DNA of 64,000 nucleotides, from positions 186,001 to 250,000 of the forward strand of contig JAHBBC010000017.1 in the NCBI GenBank assembly GCA_019915015.1, read 5' to 3'. Below are positions 10,915 to 22,559 of the stretch, one piece after another. The notes below the pieces were generated by a model. That model had not been told where the DNA came from. It saw only the letters and a program-made list of their open reading frames with translations, and did no database searches. Every line of letters begins with the position of its first letter. The stretch's first letter is position 1. The position numbers and the translations under genes are program-made. This stretch comes from Auriscalpium vulgare. Lineage: Eukaryota; Basidiomycota; Agaricomycetes; Russulales; Auriscalpiaceae.

Positions 10915-11745
10915 AACATTACTTGCGGCCTCGTACGGCGTACATGGCGGTCGCGCTCTCCCGGACGTCTGTGCCCACGCCACACGTCGCCGCCCTGGAT
11001 GAATTGATGCCTCGAAGTCCGCCGTCCGGTAAATCACTTGCCAGGCCGGGCGATTGACACGCACTGACGTTGCGTGATAGATACGGGAGGATGCTGGAGG
11101 ATGCCGTTGACGCGGCTGCATTTGTTTGGGTGGTTCTAAACGGCGGCGTGCGCCAGGGTCCCTGAGTATCACCTTGTAGTATGCAAGGAGCGCACAACGG
11201 ACTCCATCACAGGACCTTGTTTTGTCGGACGGCGCCGGACGAAGGTGCAGCATTGGAAGAAGCCGGATTTTACGTGGCACGCAAGCGGCCTCAACCTGCG
11301 AGCTCGTTGTAGGTCTGGTTTCATGAGACCCTTAGCGCAACATTCATCGCCGTCACTGTGCTCACTCACACTTCCCCAGGAGGCCGACGACAAGTGTTGA
11401 TTCAATGCGACGGCGTCATATGCGGTTGCCGAGGCGCGCATGGACTGACGGCTCCGCATTATCGCACGTCCGCAAACCCCGTCGATATCCAGGTTTCATG
11501 ATCGATGATCAACGGTTGTTTAAAATTTGGCCTGGCAATATGGCCTTTCAAGCCGAACTAGAACCACCTGCGCCCGCAGTACTGTCGGTCCATCATCTCC
11601 AACAACCGCTGGCGGCGGCCGGACTTTGGTGGGGCGGTGAGTGACTGCTTAACTGTCCCTGCAGTCACGCCACAATGCTTGTCCTGATCGCGTCATGCTC
11701 TAGCGTGATTCCTCGCAGTTGACTACCGACGCTCATTTGCTGAAA
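10915..11745 (+). repeat. fourth, gene-less copy of eqolisin upstream region
   Basis: Blocks in this stretch match, in the same order, the DNA upstream of the eqolisin genes: acttgcgg...tacggcg and cggacgtctg (10930-10975, compare 5640-5675), gcgtgatagatacggg (11073-11088, compare 5774-5790), the ggagcgcacaacg block (11188 on, compare 5909 on), and the ctctagcgtgatt block (11698-11712, compare 3650-3665). No TATA box or peptidase exon follows. It is therefore a relic unit that has lost its gene, or a promoter-only duplicate. Confidence 0.65.
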
Positions 11746-13035
11746 GAATGTTCTATTCAATGGACGCACATTATCCCTCACTTGTCTTAAATCATTTACT
11801 GTTGACTGTAACCTATCACGGAAACCATATGATATTTACCTGCTCTCATCTTCTCAAACACTACTGATGTCGCTGCAAGACTGATCATGATATCTCGAAT
11901 CATCCAATATCATCAAATGCGGAGAAAAGCGGCCAGTGTAACGCGTGCATCTCTTCCCTCTCCCTCGCGCTGTTCTCAGACTCAAATCCTGCCGAACACC
12001 TGGCACATGCTTGATAAGGTTCTATGGATTTTGCACATAAGGAATGAATAAATTATCGCGTCGCTACCGTGATCGAAGCGATCGTTCTATTATTCGCCGG
12101 CATACTGTGCGCCCCGTCATCCAGTCCTCACAGCCCAAATCTCACAGTGGGAAGTCCCCGTGTCGGCTGAAGTCCCGCGAGAGCACGAGACAGAGGGCCG
12201 AGCAAAAGAGCCCCGGAAGCGCGAAGACTGTTGTAGCGCCCACTCGTTCGCGAATTCATAATCCTGTCATGGTCGAAGCCCAGGGGGGGGCTGCCCAGCA
12301 TGCGGGCTATCCTAATAGCGCCAGGAGAGGAAGAAAGTCCCACTGTCGGTTCAATCAGACAGCGTGCGCCGATCTTGACCGGAGGCGAAGCACTGGATCC
12401 GAGTTTGCGACGCGGACATCGACGTCCGCGATGGAAGCCGTGCCGCCTCCATCCAAGTGGCATCACACCCTACATCGAACAGGCGGACGCTGAACACCAC
12501 TTGGGGGAGGCGAGAGCACCTCCCGCGGCGGCACGGGAGCCTACCCCATAATCAGAGCGCCCGCAGCCGTGTCCTCCCATATGCGGCTCGCGCCCGAGCT
12601 TGGGAGTCGGCCAGATGCCCCGCACGGTGAACAACGCGGGAGGAATGCGCGCAGGTGTGCGGCCACTGAATCTGCGTGGTGCGCGCTCGGCGCTCGGGGA
12701 GGCGCGCAGGCGCCGCTGGCCTGGGTATGCGCCGATGAGACCCGATGGGATGGGGACGCCGATGTTCGAGCAATGCGACGGAGGACGAATGTGCGGGGAA
12801 CACATAGAGTGAAACGCGGACGGCTTTGTGAGACGCATATGATGGCGCATGGGCGAGTGTGGAAGAGCAGATTCAGGCCCTGGACGTGGCCTGTTTCACG
12901 AGCGATACCGGACAAAAATACAGGACACAGACGTCGCAGGCTTGGCACTGCGCGTCCATGTGGGCGAAATCAAATCCAGTCGACGGTGCGAGGATCCTGC
13001 GAGGCGATTCGTCAACACCACGTTGCACGGTCCTG
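11746..13035. other. intergenic, no gene recognised
   Basis: The region is AT-richer to about 12060, then GC-rich. Overlapping open frames occur on both strands between 12128 and 12948, but none shows a domain, signal sequence or splice pattern. Confidence 0.35.
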
Positions 13036-14100
13036 TCATGCAAAACTCACCGGCAACGCGCGCGCATTTTTGTACACCACAAATTCGACACCGCGGTCAC
13101 GGCACGTTCGCTCGAGCACTGCGAGCTGGGCCGCTGGGGCGTCGCGTGTGCAGGTGACGAGCGTGAGATTCGGCAATGCAGGCAGCGCGGCGGCAATGTA
13201 GCCAGCGTCCGCTAATTTGTTGAACCAGCCCCAGGGCCAGTATCCCAGATGTCGTAGCGTCAGCGGAAGCGAGACAGCTTCATTGGGCAAGGAATCGAAT
13301 TCGAGGCTCTCGAGCTGCGGACAGTGGTTCAGAAGGTCTGGCGGGGGGAACGGGCCTGATAGGTTGAGTGTGCGGATCCGGAGGAGCATGCCGGATGCAG
13401 AGAGTTCTTGACACCACCGCGGGTCCGTGGGCAGGAAGCGCAGCTCGAGACATCGGAGAGCGCGAATGTTCTCCTCCTTGGCGGTCCACGGGAGGCCATC
13501 TGGGCAAAAGCACAGGGCTTCTACTCCACGCGGGATGGGAATCGGTTGAACTGGCCGGCCGCCATTCAAGAAATCGAATTCGAGCACACGTACGCTCGGC
13601 CAAAATTGCGATATACGGAGGAGAAGGGGGCTGTCGCCTCGCGCTTTGACGAACACGGGGCGTAGGGGGATGGCGCGCAGGCGGGCCTCCAGCGCGTCGG
13701 TTCGGGCTGCGCTGTGGATGTGTCGCGCAAAGACGATTCCCTTGACGGCTGTGCAGAGTTCGAGCAGCGAGACGCTGTTCGTGCCGAGGTCGATGTCGCC
13801 GCCAAGCCACAGGTCGAGCCACAGGTTGAGGTAGACGTAACGCACGTGTTTGGCGAGGTGCGGGCTGGTGCGGAGGGCGCGGAGGAGCTGCTCGTAGACG
13901 GTGGAGAGGGAGCCTTGATGCTCGCCGTCGGGGTAGGGCACGCGGCGGAAGAGCAGGCGCTGTGCGATGGGCCGCCAATTGCGGCAGACGCGTGCGCACG
14001 CACGAAGGGTGCGATAGTCTATGCGGTCGTGTTGCGAGGACCTGTAGACCCATTCTACGACGAGCATTTGCACGTCCAGCGGAAGAGAGGCGGCCTGCAT
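13036..14100 (-). CDS. F-box/LRR-like protein A1
   Basis: 354 residues from the ATG at 14100. The N-terminus (LPLDVQMLVVEWVYRSS, then LRACARVCRNWRPIAQRLLFRRV) is the F-box-like fold typical of large Agaricomycete F-box families, whose members recruit targets to SCF ubiquitin ligases through Skp1. The rest is Leu-rich and repeat-like (TLRHLGYWPWG, LRIRTLNLSGPF), fitting a degenerate LRR substrate-binding region. It is a paralogue of the gene at 24800-25978. Near the end the coding sequence contains ggtgagt (donor-like, donor base at 13050); the paralogue has the same motif at the same place. The real gene could therefore continue into another exon instead of stopping at 13036. Confidence 0.8.
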   Translation of the reverse strand: MQAASLPLDVQMLVVEWVYRSSQHDRIDYRTLRACARVCRNWRPIAQRLLFRRVPYPDGEHQGSLSTVYEQLLRALRTSPHLAKHVRYVYLNLWLDLWLGGDIDLGTNSVSLLELCTAVKGIVFARHIHSAARTDALEARLRAIPLRPVFVKARGDSPLLLRISQFWPSVRVLEFDFLNGGRPVQPIPIPRGVEALCFCPDGLPWTAKEENIRALRCLELRFLPTDPRWCQELSASGMLLRIRTLNLSGPFPPPDLLNHCPQLESLEFDSLPNEAVSLPLTLRHLGYWPWGWFNKLADAGYIAAALPALPNLTLVTCTRDAPAAQLAVLERTCRDRGVEFVVYKNARALPVSFA

Positions 14101-14555
14101 GGTGTCGCGAGGTTCGGCTTTCTGGACAGAAAGTAAATAACAGAACGCGAAGAGGTGTTAGAATACGCACCTGAGGCCCTCACTACAGAGTCTTTCTGAA
14201 GGTTTTCCAATGAAAAGGATGCTGGCAACGGTGGCATGCAAAGAACAAACTTGGCGGTTTCCCACGGCCCCGACTTGTCGGCCTAAAGACTTTACTAAAG
14301 TTTTTCGCATCTTCCTTCCTGCCCTTCACTACACCGTTCGACCATCATCTCGAGACGTATCAATCGGGCTTTGACACTGAGCTACTCTTACGAAGTGCCC
14401 ACTTGGGGCGGTCCGCCGGCTTCGACACCTCGGCGGTGGCGACCAGGTGCTTCCCAGACCGGGTGTCAAAGTACACTTTAAAATCGTCACATTTATTTGC
14501 GTCATTGCACCCTTGACCTATCGCACATATTGTGTCCAGAACTGCGCCTCCGAGG

Positions 14556-16269
14556 ATGCCTCATATCGAGTTAGGCCAGGAAACCCCTCCCAGCTCCACT
14601 TACCTGAAGTTCGACAGCGTTGCGGTCGCGACTGGCGATGCACAGTCCGTTATCGCAGCCCAGTCAGAAGCCGAAGATGTACGTAGCACCCCGTCGCCAA
14701 TGCGCCCTTTGACTGACAGTGCACGCGAAACAATTCCAGAACGTAACCGGACCATGCTTGCTCATTGACCAGCAGCCACCTCCCCATAACGACCTCATCC
14801 CCATCGCGCGCCTACCGCCCGAAATCCTCAACGCCATTTTCACAATCCTCTGCTCAATCGACCGCCCTAAACGCCGCAAGACATCGCAATACCATCCCGG
14901 TTGGCTGTCGATCACATACGTATGTCAGCGATGGCGGCACATCGCTCTCCATCAGCCGACCCTTTGGGCCTCCAGCATCGTCATCCCATTCGCATTTGGC
15001 AGCCGCTGGGCGGACGCCTTCCTCTTGCGCTCGCAAAGCGCACCTCTTACATTAATCCAGAAACGCCATGCCGTACATCCCTTGCGGTTGACCCGTGCGG
15101 AGCTCCTGGTCATCAAAGAAAACCTCGCACGAACCCGCATCCTGCGCCTCTCCATCAGCGGCGCCGGGCTCCCCACCCTCTGCGCCCCCGCCCCCCTCCT
15201 ACACACCCTCGATCTCTCATTGACCACTTCTGTGCGGCTCCCAACACGCCTGCTTGGCGGCCGCACTGGCGCACCGGCGCTGCGGCACCTGCGCGTCACT
15301 GCGTCATACGGCACCCGGCTATGGACGTCGCCGCTGCTCGCGCAGCTCGTGTCGCTCAAGGTCGTGCTAAAAGGCAACGTTACTGCACACAACGGCGAGT
15401 GTGCGGCAATTCTTGACGCGCTGAGGGGTATGCATGTACTCGAGCGGCTCGTGCTGCTCGGGCTCCAGGAGGACATCGCCACGGAACGTCCCGTGGTCGC
15501 ACCTGCGGCGCTACGATACCTCGAGCTGTACGGAGATACAGCGTCTGCGAGCTACCTCCTGGTACACATCGCGCTCCCTGCGGGTGCCCGCGTCCGATGC
15601 ACCTTGTACTTCCCCATCGACCGCGTCACGGAGTTTGCGGACCTCTTCTCCGCCATGGCGGCTTGCGTTGACCCGCGTGGGCATCCGATGAGGCGCATCC
15701 TCATCGCATCGGCTGTGAGGGACTACCGGCACAACGACTGCGGTGAGCAACTTGTGACCGCCTGGCGTACCGAGGACGGACACGATGAGCCCGCCTTTGC
15801 TCTCAGGTGTTTGGACATCGATCATACGGACTTGATTCGACGCGCGTTCAAGGCCCTTGCGTCGGAGCATCTCGAGGAGCTGGATGTGTGCATCGATGAG
15901 CCCTTCGTGTGGCCGGACGGACTCGGGCATGCGTCCAGGCTGCGATGCATCACGGTTCGAGGCAGTGCGGTGCCCGCGCTCTGCCTCTCGCTAGAGAAAA
16001 TTGCGGGTTTCTTACCTGGGCTGTCTACCTTCACTGTGAAAGGCGACCCCTACGATCAACCCTGGGCCGGAATCCGCGACCTGGCGGATGTGGCGCGGTG
16101 TCTGGAAAAGCGCGCACGCGCCGGACATGCACTGAAGGAGCTAGACGTGATGGGGTGGCGGTGCGGCGGTGTGACCAGCACGTTTGTGCGCAGAGTGCGG
16201 GATGCGGTGCCGGGGCTAGTGGTTCGGTGGGGTCAGGAGGATGGTGTTTCTGAGAATGCGAATCGGTGA
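14556..16269 (+). CDS. F-box-like protein B
   Basis: Two exons, 14556-14678 and 14740-16269, join in phase 0 to 550 residues. The intron is 61 nt, with gtacgt at the donor, ctgac as a likely branch site, and ttccag at the acceptor. The F-box lies at about residues 60-115: PIARLPPEILNAIF, then SITYVCQRWRHIALHQPTLW, the hallmark order in Agaricomycete F-box-like proteins. The C-terminal part is Leu-rich (LLHTLDLSL, LRYLELYGD, LEELDVCI) and probably forms LRR-like repeats. It sits divergently next to F-box gene A1. Without the intron, no ATG starts the frame ahead of the F-box, which supports the splice. The target protein is unknown. Confidence 0.85.
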
Positions 16270-16483
16270 CTAGCAGGCTGGCTGTGTAAGAGGTGGCAGA
16301 AAACGATCTTATTAAATTTCGGTTCCATGACATAGTGCATCAGGCCGGCCGCGCGTAGGTGTACGAAACAGCAACTGGTTGACTGGACCACGGGCCGGAG
16401 GATTGTGTGGTGCTGTCTCACGAATAAATCCGCTCAAGTGGATGATGAAGCAACAGTATATTGCTCATACGAGAAGATCATGA

Positions 16484-18160
16484 TCACTGAGACATAGAGA
16501 CGAGCTCGCCGTCGGAATCAGTCCACAGCATATCAACAGAGTCCTTTACACTGCTCCTCCATGCCTGATCCACCTCAAAATCTAGCTCCAGCTTCTTCAG
16601 GGGATATCCAGCGTTCGCTCGCTGCGCCAGCCAGTACGGCAGCATCGCGAGGTGCTTCACAAATGTCTTGTTAGCGGGCTTCCCATTTGGCTTCGACAGG
16701 CAGAGCGACACGAGCGATGGCTGGGAAAGCAGTGAGGCTACCGTGTCACGCGGCTCACACACCCGCCAAAAGGACAGCAGCTCGGTGGCGGCAGCGCGAA
16801 GCGCGACGACGCGCCAGAAGGCCGCGGCGGCGGGCGCCCCCAAGATCTCCCGCCACGCGTCCTGCTGCCACTCGTCGGCGCAGAGCGAGAGCTGTCGGAG
16901 CTGCATCGAGGCACAGACACCGTAGCAAGCCTTGATCATCTGGATGCTGTCCCACGCGAGGGGCACATCTTTCGGGCCCTGCTCGAACCAGATGGTCAGG
17001 TCCGCCGCGGGAACGTCATCGTCATCATCGTCGTGAAACGGGGAGTCGACCTCGATGTCGACCGCGTGCCAAGCGAGCAGCTTGATGTACTTGTTGGCAA
17101 CTGCGACGCCCTCTTCCTTCACAGTTGATATGGACACAGCGGACGGCGAGAATGGCGCGTGCCGCGACAGCCAAGAAGTGGTATGGTGGAAGAAAGTCGC
17201 CAGGTCCGCCTCGGAGGATGTGAGACAAAGCGGTAGGAATGTGATGCGCGTTGTCGATGGAACGTCGATATGACGGAGTAGTTGCGCGCACGCGGCCAAT
17301 TCACCGCCGAAGCTGAGGTGGGTTAGCCCTGGCAGCGATACCACCGTCCGCACCGGGCTGTCCTGGTAGAGCGCGCATCCTTTCAAGAGCGGCGAGGACG
17401 TCGTCGAGGTTGGGCAGGGGTGTTGAGAATGACGCTTCGGCGGTGACGGTGCAATTGATGTCCAATGTTGCCACATTATCGAGCACACGCGATGCCCAAG
17501 CCCAAAATCAAACGTGTCCGAGTAGAAGGAACGCAACCGAGGCGCGCATCCGCCAAGGAAGTTGGCGGGATAGCACAGATCGGCCTCGTCGGCGTTGTCC
17601 TCGCTGTCGACGATCTGGAAGACCTCCAAGCTCGGCGCGGGGCGGGTGAGCATCCGCAGGAGGAAACCAAATGCGCGGAGAGCTTTGGCGCTTGTCAGGT
17701 CGATACACAGGACGCGTGTGCGTGGCAGGTTCTCAGCGATGAGGCGGCAGAGGCCGATAGAGGGCGGGCTCGTGACATAGACTGTCAGCAACGCGTCGCG
17801 CGAGCGAGCAAAGAGCTCCTTGATCCCGGTGTCTCCATGTGCGGTGTCGATCTCCGTCCATAAAATCGGGCAGCCGAGCGCGGTGTTGCGCCAGCGCTGG
17901 CAGACGTGCGTGGCGCGGATCCATCCGAGCTTGTCGTCTATCGTACGTGGCGGCGAAATGCTCGGCTTCCTCTCCGTGCTCCAACGTGGCGAGTAGAGAG
18001 AAGATGTATGTGAGAATGTCAGCTGGGAGACTGACAGCGCCGAGGATGGCATTTCGTCTGGCGCGCACGGTGCTGATTTGTCGCCGGATGGCCTCCTCCT
18101 CCTCATCGAAGCGGGATAGGAGTTCTGAGCGGTGGGTGGGGCTGTATGTTGAAAACGGGG
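16484..18160 (-). pseudogene. F-box-like protein C1, frameshifted copy
   Basis: A decayed paralogue of the intact gene at 28571-30279. Reading from the 5' side, ARRNAILGAVSLPADILTYI (F-box start) lies in one frame. Near 17940, just before LGWIRATHVCQRWRN, the matching protein moves to another frame. Near 17490 it moves again (LDNVATLDINCTV matches LDNVENLSINN in the paralogue). It returns near 17365, where about 13 codons are missing compared with the paralogue. The longest open frame, ending in DGELVSMSQ, is therefore a mosaic of correct and wrong frames. From about 17350 to 16484 the match to the paralogue is continuous (ACYGVCAS, DAWREILGAPAAAA, FVKHLAMLPYWLAQRANAGYPL). It is most likely a pseudogene; two or three sequencing indels are a less likely alternative. 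Confidence 0.75.
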
Positions 18161-18584
18161 CTGTGGGTTGACAGGCTTCTAATCGAGATGCTGCGATGCC
18201 GTCTCAAAATGCGTTGGCTCCAGAGTCTCTGGGAGAGTGAACGATAAAGCGGTGGGATTTGTTGGCTAACGATGCACATCCGAGTCTGGAAAGCTGACAC
18301 TGACCTCGGCGAAGCTACCAGTTTCTGGCTGTCTCCGTCCATGGTGGCAAACCAGCGATCAAAAGCTTCAAGCTCAAGTCTTCCGAGCGACTGAAGCTAA
18401 TGATGGTGAAAACAAAAATCGACGCCACGGGCCGTTTCAGTGCCGTTCCCGAGGAACACTCACGTGATCATTTCGCATCTATGTAATTTTTTCAACTTTT
18501 AGCTCATATATTCGCTGCGACGCTGGCAAGGCGCAGTTTCGCAAATATAGTCAAAACCATGATCGTAAGAAGTGAGGTAAATTT

Positions 18585-21200
18585 TTATTGATCCACTGGC
18601 AGCTCTGCGTCGCCAAAGGTCTTCGGTGGCTTGGTGCTCCCTACGTTCTCCTCTCTCCCCATGCTCTCTGTATCAGAACCGCCGTTATCTTGCGGGACGG
18701 GCGGCCCAACATAATGATGCCTTCCGTCTGTCAACACAAAGTCAGCTCCCATCCAAAAGGAGGCAACCACAAGGGCTGCACACACCGATCCAGTACCACA
18801 CCGCGCTGAACAGCGCAAACCCCACGAATACCACCGACGCATAATCTGCAGGCGAGCGCGTGAGCTAGAGCCAGACCCGGGAGTGATAAGACAATCGCGC
18901 ACTCATTGAATCCGCAGTGGCCGGCAGCGCCGTGGGCATGCAGAACAGCACGATCGAAAACGCGATCCAGAGCACCGCAATGGCGTTAATCGGGGCGCCA
19001 CAGCGCCCAAGGCTGTACGGCGCATCCACGAGCGCACGTCGGCCGCGGGCGAGCGACACCGCGACGGGCAGAGCGTTCGACGCGCCGAGGCAGACGACCG
19101 CGACCCCGACGAACCCGTTGAACGCCGCGGAGGACCCGAGGTAGATGAGTCCGAGGAGGAGCTGGATGGTGGTGGAGAGCAGGAACGCGTACAGCGGGAT
19201 CGCATCGACGCCGGCGGGACGGGAGAGGCGCGAAAAGAGGGACGGGTACGGGAGCGCTTTGTCGCGGGCGAAGGCCCAGGTGGCGCGCGAGGCGGCGCAT
19301 GAGATGGAGATGGCACAGAACATGCCGATCATAAAAACTGGAAGCAGACTTGTGAGTAGAGGGAGAAGATGAGGTCGAAAGTATGCGTACTGATGAACCA
19401 CTATACGTCATGAAAGCATCAGAAGAGACAAATGTATACGTGAAGTATAGAAATGCTGACTAGGGCGAATCCACCAGCTTTGTTGCCCATGATGAGTGTG
19501 AACATGACTGCGATCGGTTGGCCGGATGACACTACGCCGCACGCGCTGGTCAGTACACAGTATCACTGTCTCTGCGAAGTTGAGTCGGACTTGCCTGATA
19601 GCAGCATCCCGATGTCCGGCAGCGTGAAGACAATAGGGAGCAAGAAGACCAGTCCCATGACCATTCCGATGGGAACCGTGTACACCATCGCGCGAGGAAG
19701 CTCGTAGGCAGGATTGCGAACTTCCTCGGCCATGCTAGCGACTGCGATTCACATATCCATAAGCTTGGAGACTGAGATCCATGCTATTTTGAGGCGACGT
19801 ACTCATACCAACCGCAGAGAACGTGTATGCTGTTTCAGGACCGTGTCAAACAGCGCATTGGAGGTTCACAATTCTGTACTGCACCTGCCTACATACCGGA
19901 ATGAGCATGGGGATACCTATCAGCGGAACAAACGCCACGCGTACCGGTAGCAAGCCGATGAAGAACGCCCAGCCGGACGTCCATCCCGCTTGCGAGGCGT
20001 CGAAGTGACCGAGAGCGTATGCGGCATTGTGGCGCCCAGCGGCAGCCTTTACGGATGCACAAATCAGGATGACTACGGCATAGGAAGGTCAGAACAAGTC
20101 CAAACTGCGACGCGGTAAAACGATGACGTATACCTATGATTCCGATCGCGGTCCAATATGCGCAGATAGTCTATGAAAACGATATCAGACCACGCGGAGT
20201 GTCGAGGATGTGGTGCACTGACGTCGAGCAACGGCAAGTAGCGGTTGAAGAAAATACAGACCACGCTCGAAACAGTGATCACGGCCAGGAATATCATATC
20301 TGCAAGAGGACGGTCAGCGGGGTTCTCGACGAGACGCACAGCACGAGCATCCTACATGTCTGCCATGCCGAGGCCTCCCATTCAGGGTGAAAGATGCCGG
20401 CAGCTGCGACGATGAGCTGCCCTGTACCTTCACAGCAGGTTAGAAAAGGCGAAAAAGGCGGAAACAAAATGCGCGCACCGAAGTTCACGCTCAGCGCGAT
20501 CGTCCACACGCCTACCAGCGTCAGCCACCCCGTCATCCAGGATAAAAGCACGCGTGCGCGCGGAGGGCTGAGGCGGAACGTCCAGTAGTACGCGCCGGCG
20601 GATGTGGGATATTGCGAGCAGATCTCCGCGAGGGAGAGAACGAGGGAGAGCGTGAGCAGAGAGACGAGGACCCATCTGGGGGTGGGAGCACAGCAGAAAA
20701 TGGTTCGCGACCCGGTGTGCATGGAGGATGTGTCATGAGTACATACCCCCAAATCATAGTTACGGGGCCGCCGCCTATGAGGAAGGTCGAGATGGGAGCA
20801 GAGATACCGTACGCTGTGGCGCAGGTCGTTAGTATCCGTCCAATTTTCATAGAGTGCGAGGAACGTACGGACGGCCATGATTGCTGGGTGTGCCGACTGC
20901 GTCAGCACGTGTCGCTTTCCAAACTTGTTGCTCGCAGATTACCTAGGGACACTGCGAGTACGGCTTATCAGACAGCAGAGGATCAATACGAAGATGCCCA
21001 CTCACTAAACAAAACATGGAACAATCCTCGGGACTAGGAGAGACGCAATTGTTCAGTAATGTCGCGTCCGTCGCAAGGAAAAGCAGGCGCACCCTTGAAA
21101 GCTCCTCTTGGTAGCCCATCTGCTGGAGGCCATGACTCGCATCTGCGCGCGCATTCTCCACGCGACGCTCTGAAGACTGGGGTTTCGGTTGCAACATCAT
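18585..21200 (-). CDS. GABA/amino-acid permease (APC superfamily)
   Basis: Multi-exon transporter of the fungal amino-acid/choline/GABA permease group in the plasma membrane or vacuole. About 15 exons run from the ATG at 21200 (MMLQPKPQSSERR...LQQMGYQEELSR) to a stop at 18585. Diagnostic segments, all in phase when spliced, are: ISAPISTFLIGGGPVTMIWG, SLAEICSQYPTSAGAYYWTF, SWMTGWLTLVGVW, AYWTAIGI, AYTFSAVGM(IAS)MAEEVRNP, SSGQPIAVMFTLIMG, FCAISISCAASRATWAFARD, and GSSAAFNGFVGVAVVCLGAS. The C-terminal tail is hydrophilic (GGSDTESMG...). The model includes a 9-nt exon (20943-20951) and one GC-AG intron (19532-19594). Two junctions are uncertain: the donor after GLLP (19917 or 19945) and the donor before FMIGMF (near 19430). 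A TATA box lies about 45 nt upstream. The substrate cannot be told from sequence. Confidence 0.9.
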
Positions 21201-21244
21201 GAGCGGTCTTAGCCCGCCCGCCCGCAAGCTGGGCTGGCCCCGGC

Positions 21245-21255
21245 TTTATATAAAG
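21245..21255 (-). promoter_or_regulatory. TATA box of the permease gene
   Basis: On the minus strand CTTTATATAAA lies about 45 nt upstream of the ATG at 21200, a usual position for a short-leader fungal gene. Confidence 0.55.
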
Positions 21256-21559
21256 GCATGCGGCGATGCCCGATGTTGCCTGAGGAGCCACCTCCGCGCT
21301 GCGCCTGCGTTGGGAAAGCGATTTCCTGTGAGTGCAAAGAGCCAAGAGATCATGAAGGGCAATGAATGGAAGGCAGTCAGTGCGCCAACGTAGACGTAAC
21401 AGCCGGGCGGCCGTTGAACGAGACACTGTGCTGGTATGTCGATGTTCGCAGCAGGTGTCGATCCGCAGCCATCGTATACCTTAGACACGTCGTAGCTTCG
21501 CGATGATGGACGGGGTATTGTTTTGAGAAACTTCAAAATTACAAGGCTGAAGTCTTCAA

Positions 21560-22500
21560 CGTACGTGTACATGCATAGAGCTAGCGGCGCGGCCGGAAGA
21601 GGAATCAGGAATGCGGATGCTCGGTAGTGGGAAGATAAATGACAAAATGTGGAGAGTCCTCACGAGGAGCACGGTGGGGGAAAAATTGGCCACGACAGCC
21701 GAAGAGTAGTCTGAATCGAGATTCATGCCTGCGAGAGGCACGAGCCGCGAAGTAAACTGAAGGGCGCACCCGGCACCGCCAACCCATCCACATATTCCTC
21801 GTACGCCAGTCGGTCACCCTGGACGCTTTGCCACCACACCGATCACCCGTTAACGTTGAACGTTGAACGTTGACCACACGCAGGCGGGCGGCGCGACGCC
21901 GAAAGCAGCCGAAGGCTCGCCGAACGAATGTGCTCAGTGGGCATGTAGGCATGTATCATGCATGCACTGCATCCGAAGGGCGTAGAGCCACAAGACAAAG
22001 CCCCCCGATACCGAGGTCCACGACATTCTGTCGTAACAGGAATGCCAGTGGCCACTCGTACGCGGTGCTACGCCGCACCAGCTCGATATGGCGCGGGAGT
22101 TGGCGGGATAGACAAAGGATGGGGAGGAGGAAGCGCGAGCCGCCCTGCCCCCTGCAACAGTACCAGCCCAATCGTCAAGTACGCCCTCCCCGGTATGACG
22201 TGGCACGACCCGGATCTCTGGGATAATGCTGGTACGTTGCGCCAGTGGATCATACTGGAGCTCTGCGAGAGCCGATGAACCAACGATGAACGCCGAACAG
22301 GGGCGAATGCTCAGACCTTGGCCCGCTCACGAAGAGGGATGCACAGGACATCGCATGCGGGATGAGCGTCGCGGCTTTGGGCTGTCGTGGGTGGAAGACG
22401 GACGAACGATGCAGACAAAATGTGCCAGCAGCGCACGGAGCGGGATTCCCACGCTCTGGCTATGGCCGCAACCATTAACCAACCCCGGCCACCCTCAGAC
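21560..22500 (+). repeat. interspersed repeat, copy 1
   Basis: This is a non-coding unit repeated in the same orientation at 22560-23440. Shared blocks are: gagagtcctcacgaggagca with the gggggaaaaattgg that follows, gagtagtctgaatcgag, ggcacgagccgcgaagt (about 21650-21760), and near the far end tgctcagacctt..cccgctcacgaagaggg (about 22310-22340). Inner parts differ more. The length and lack of any coding frame suggest a non-autonomous element. Confidence 0.7.
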
Positions 22501-22559
22501 ATATCGCGGGTATCGTCATTTGCAAAAACATTGGATTTACATAAAGGCAGATTTTTTTT

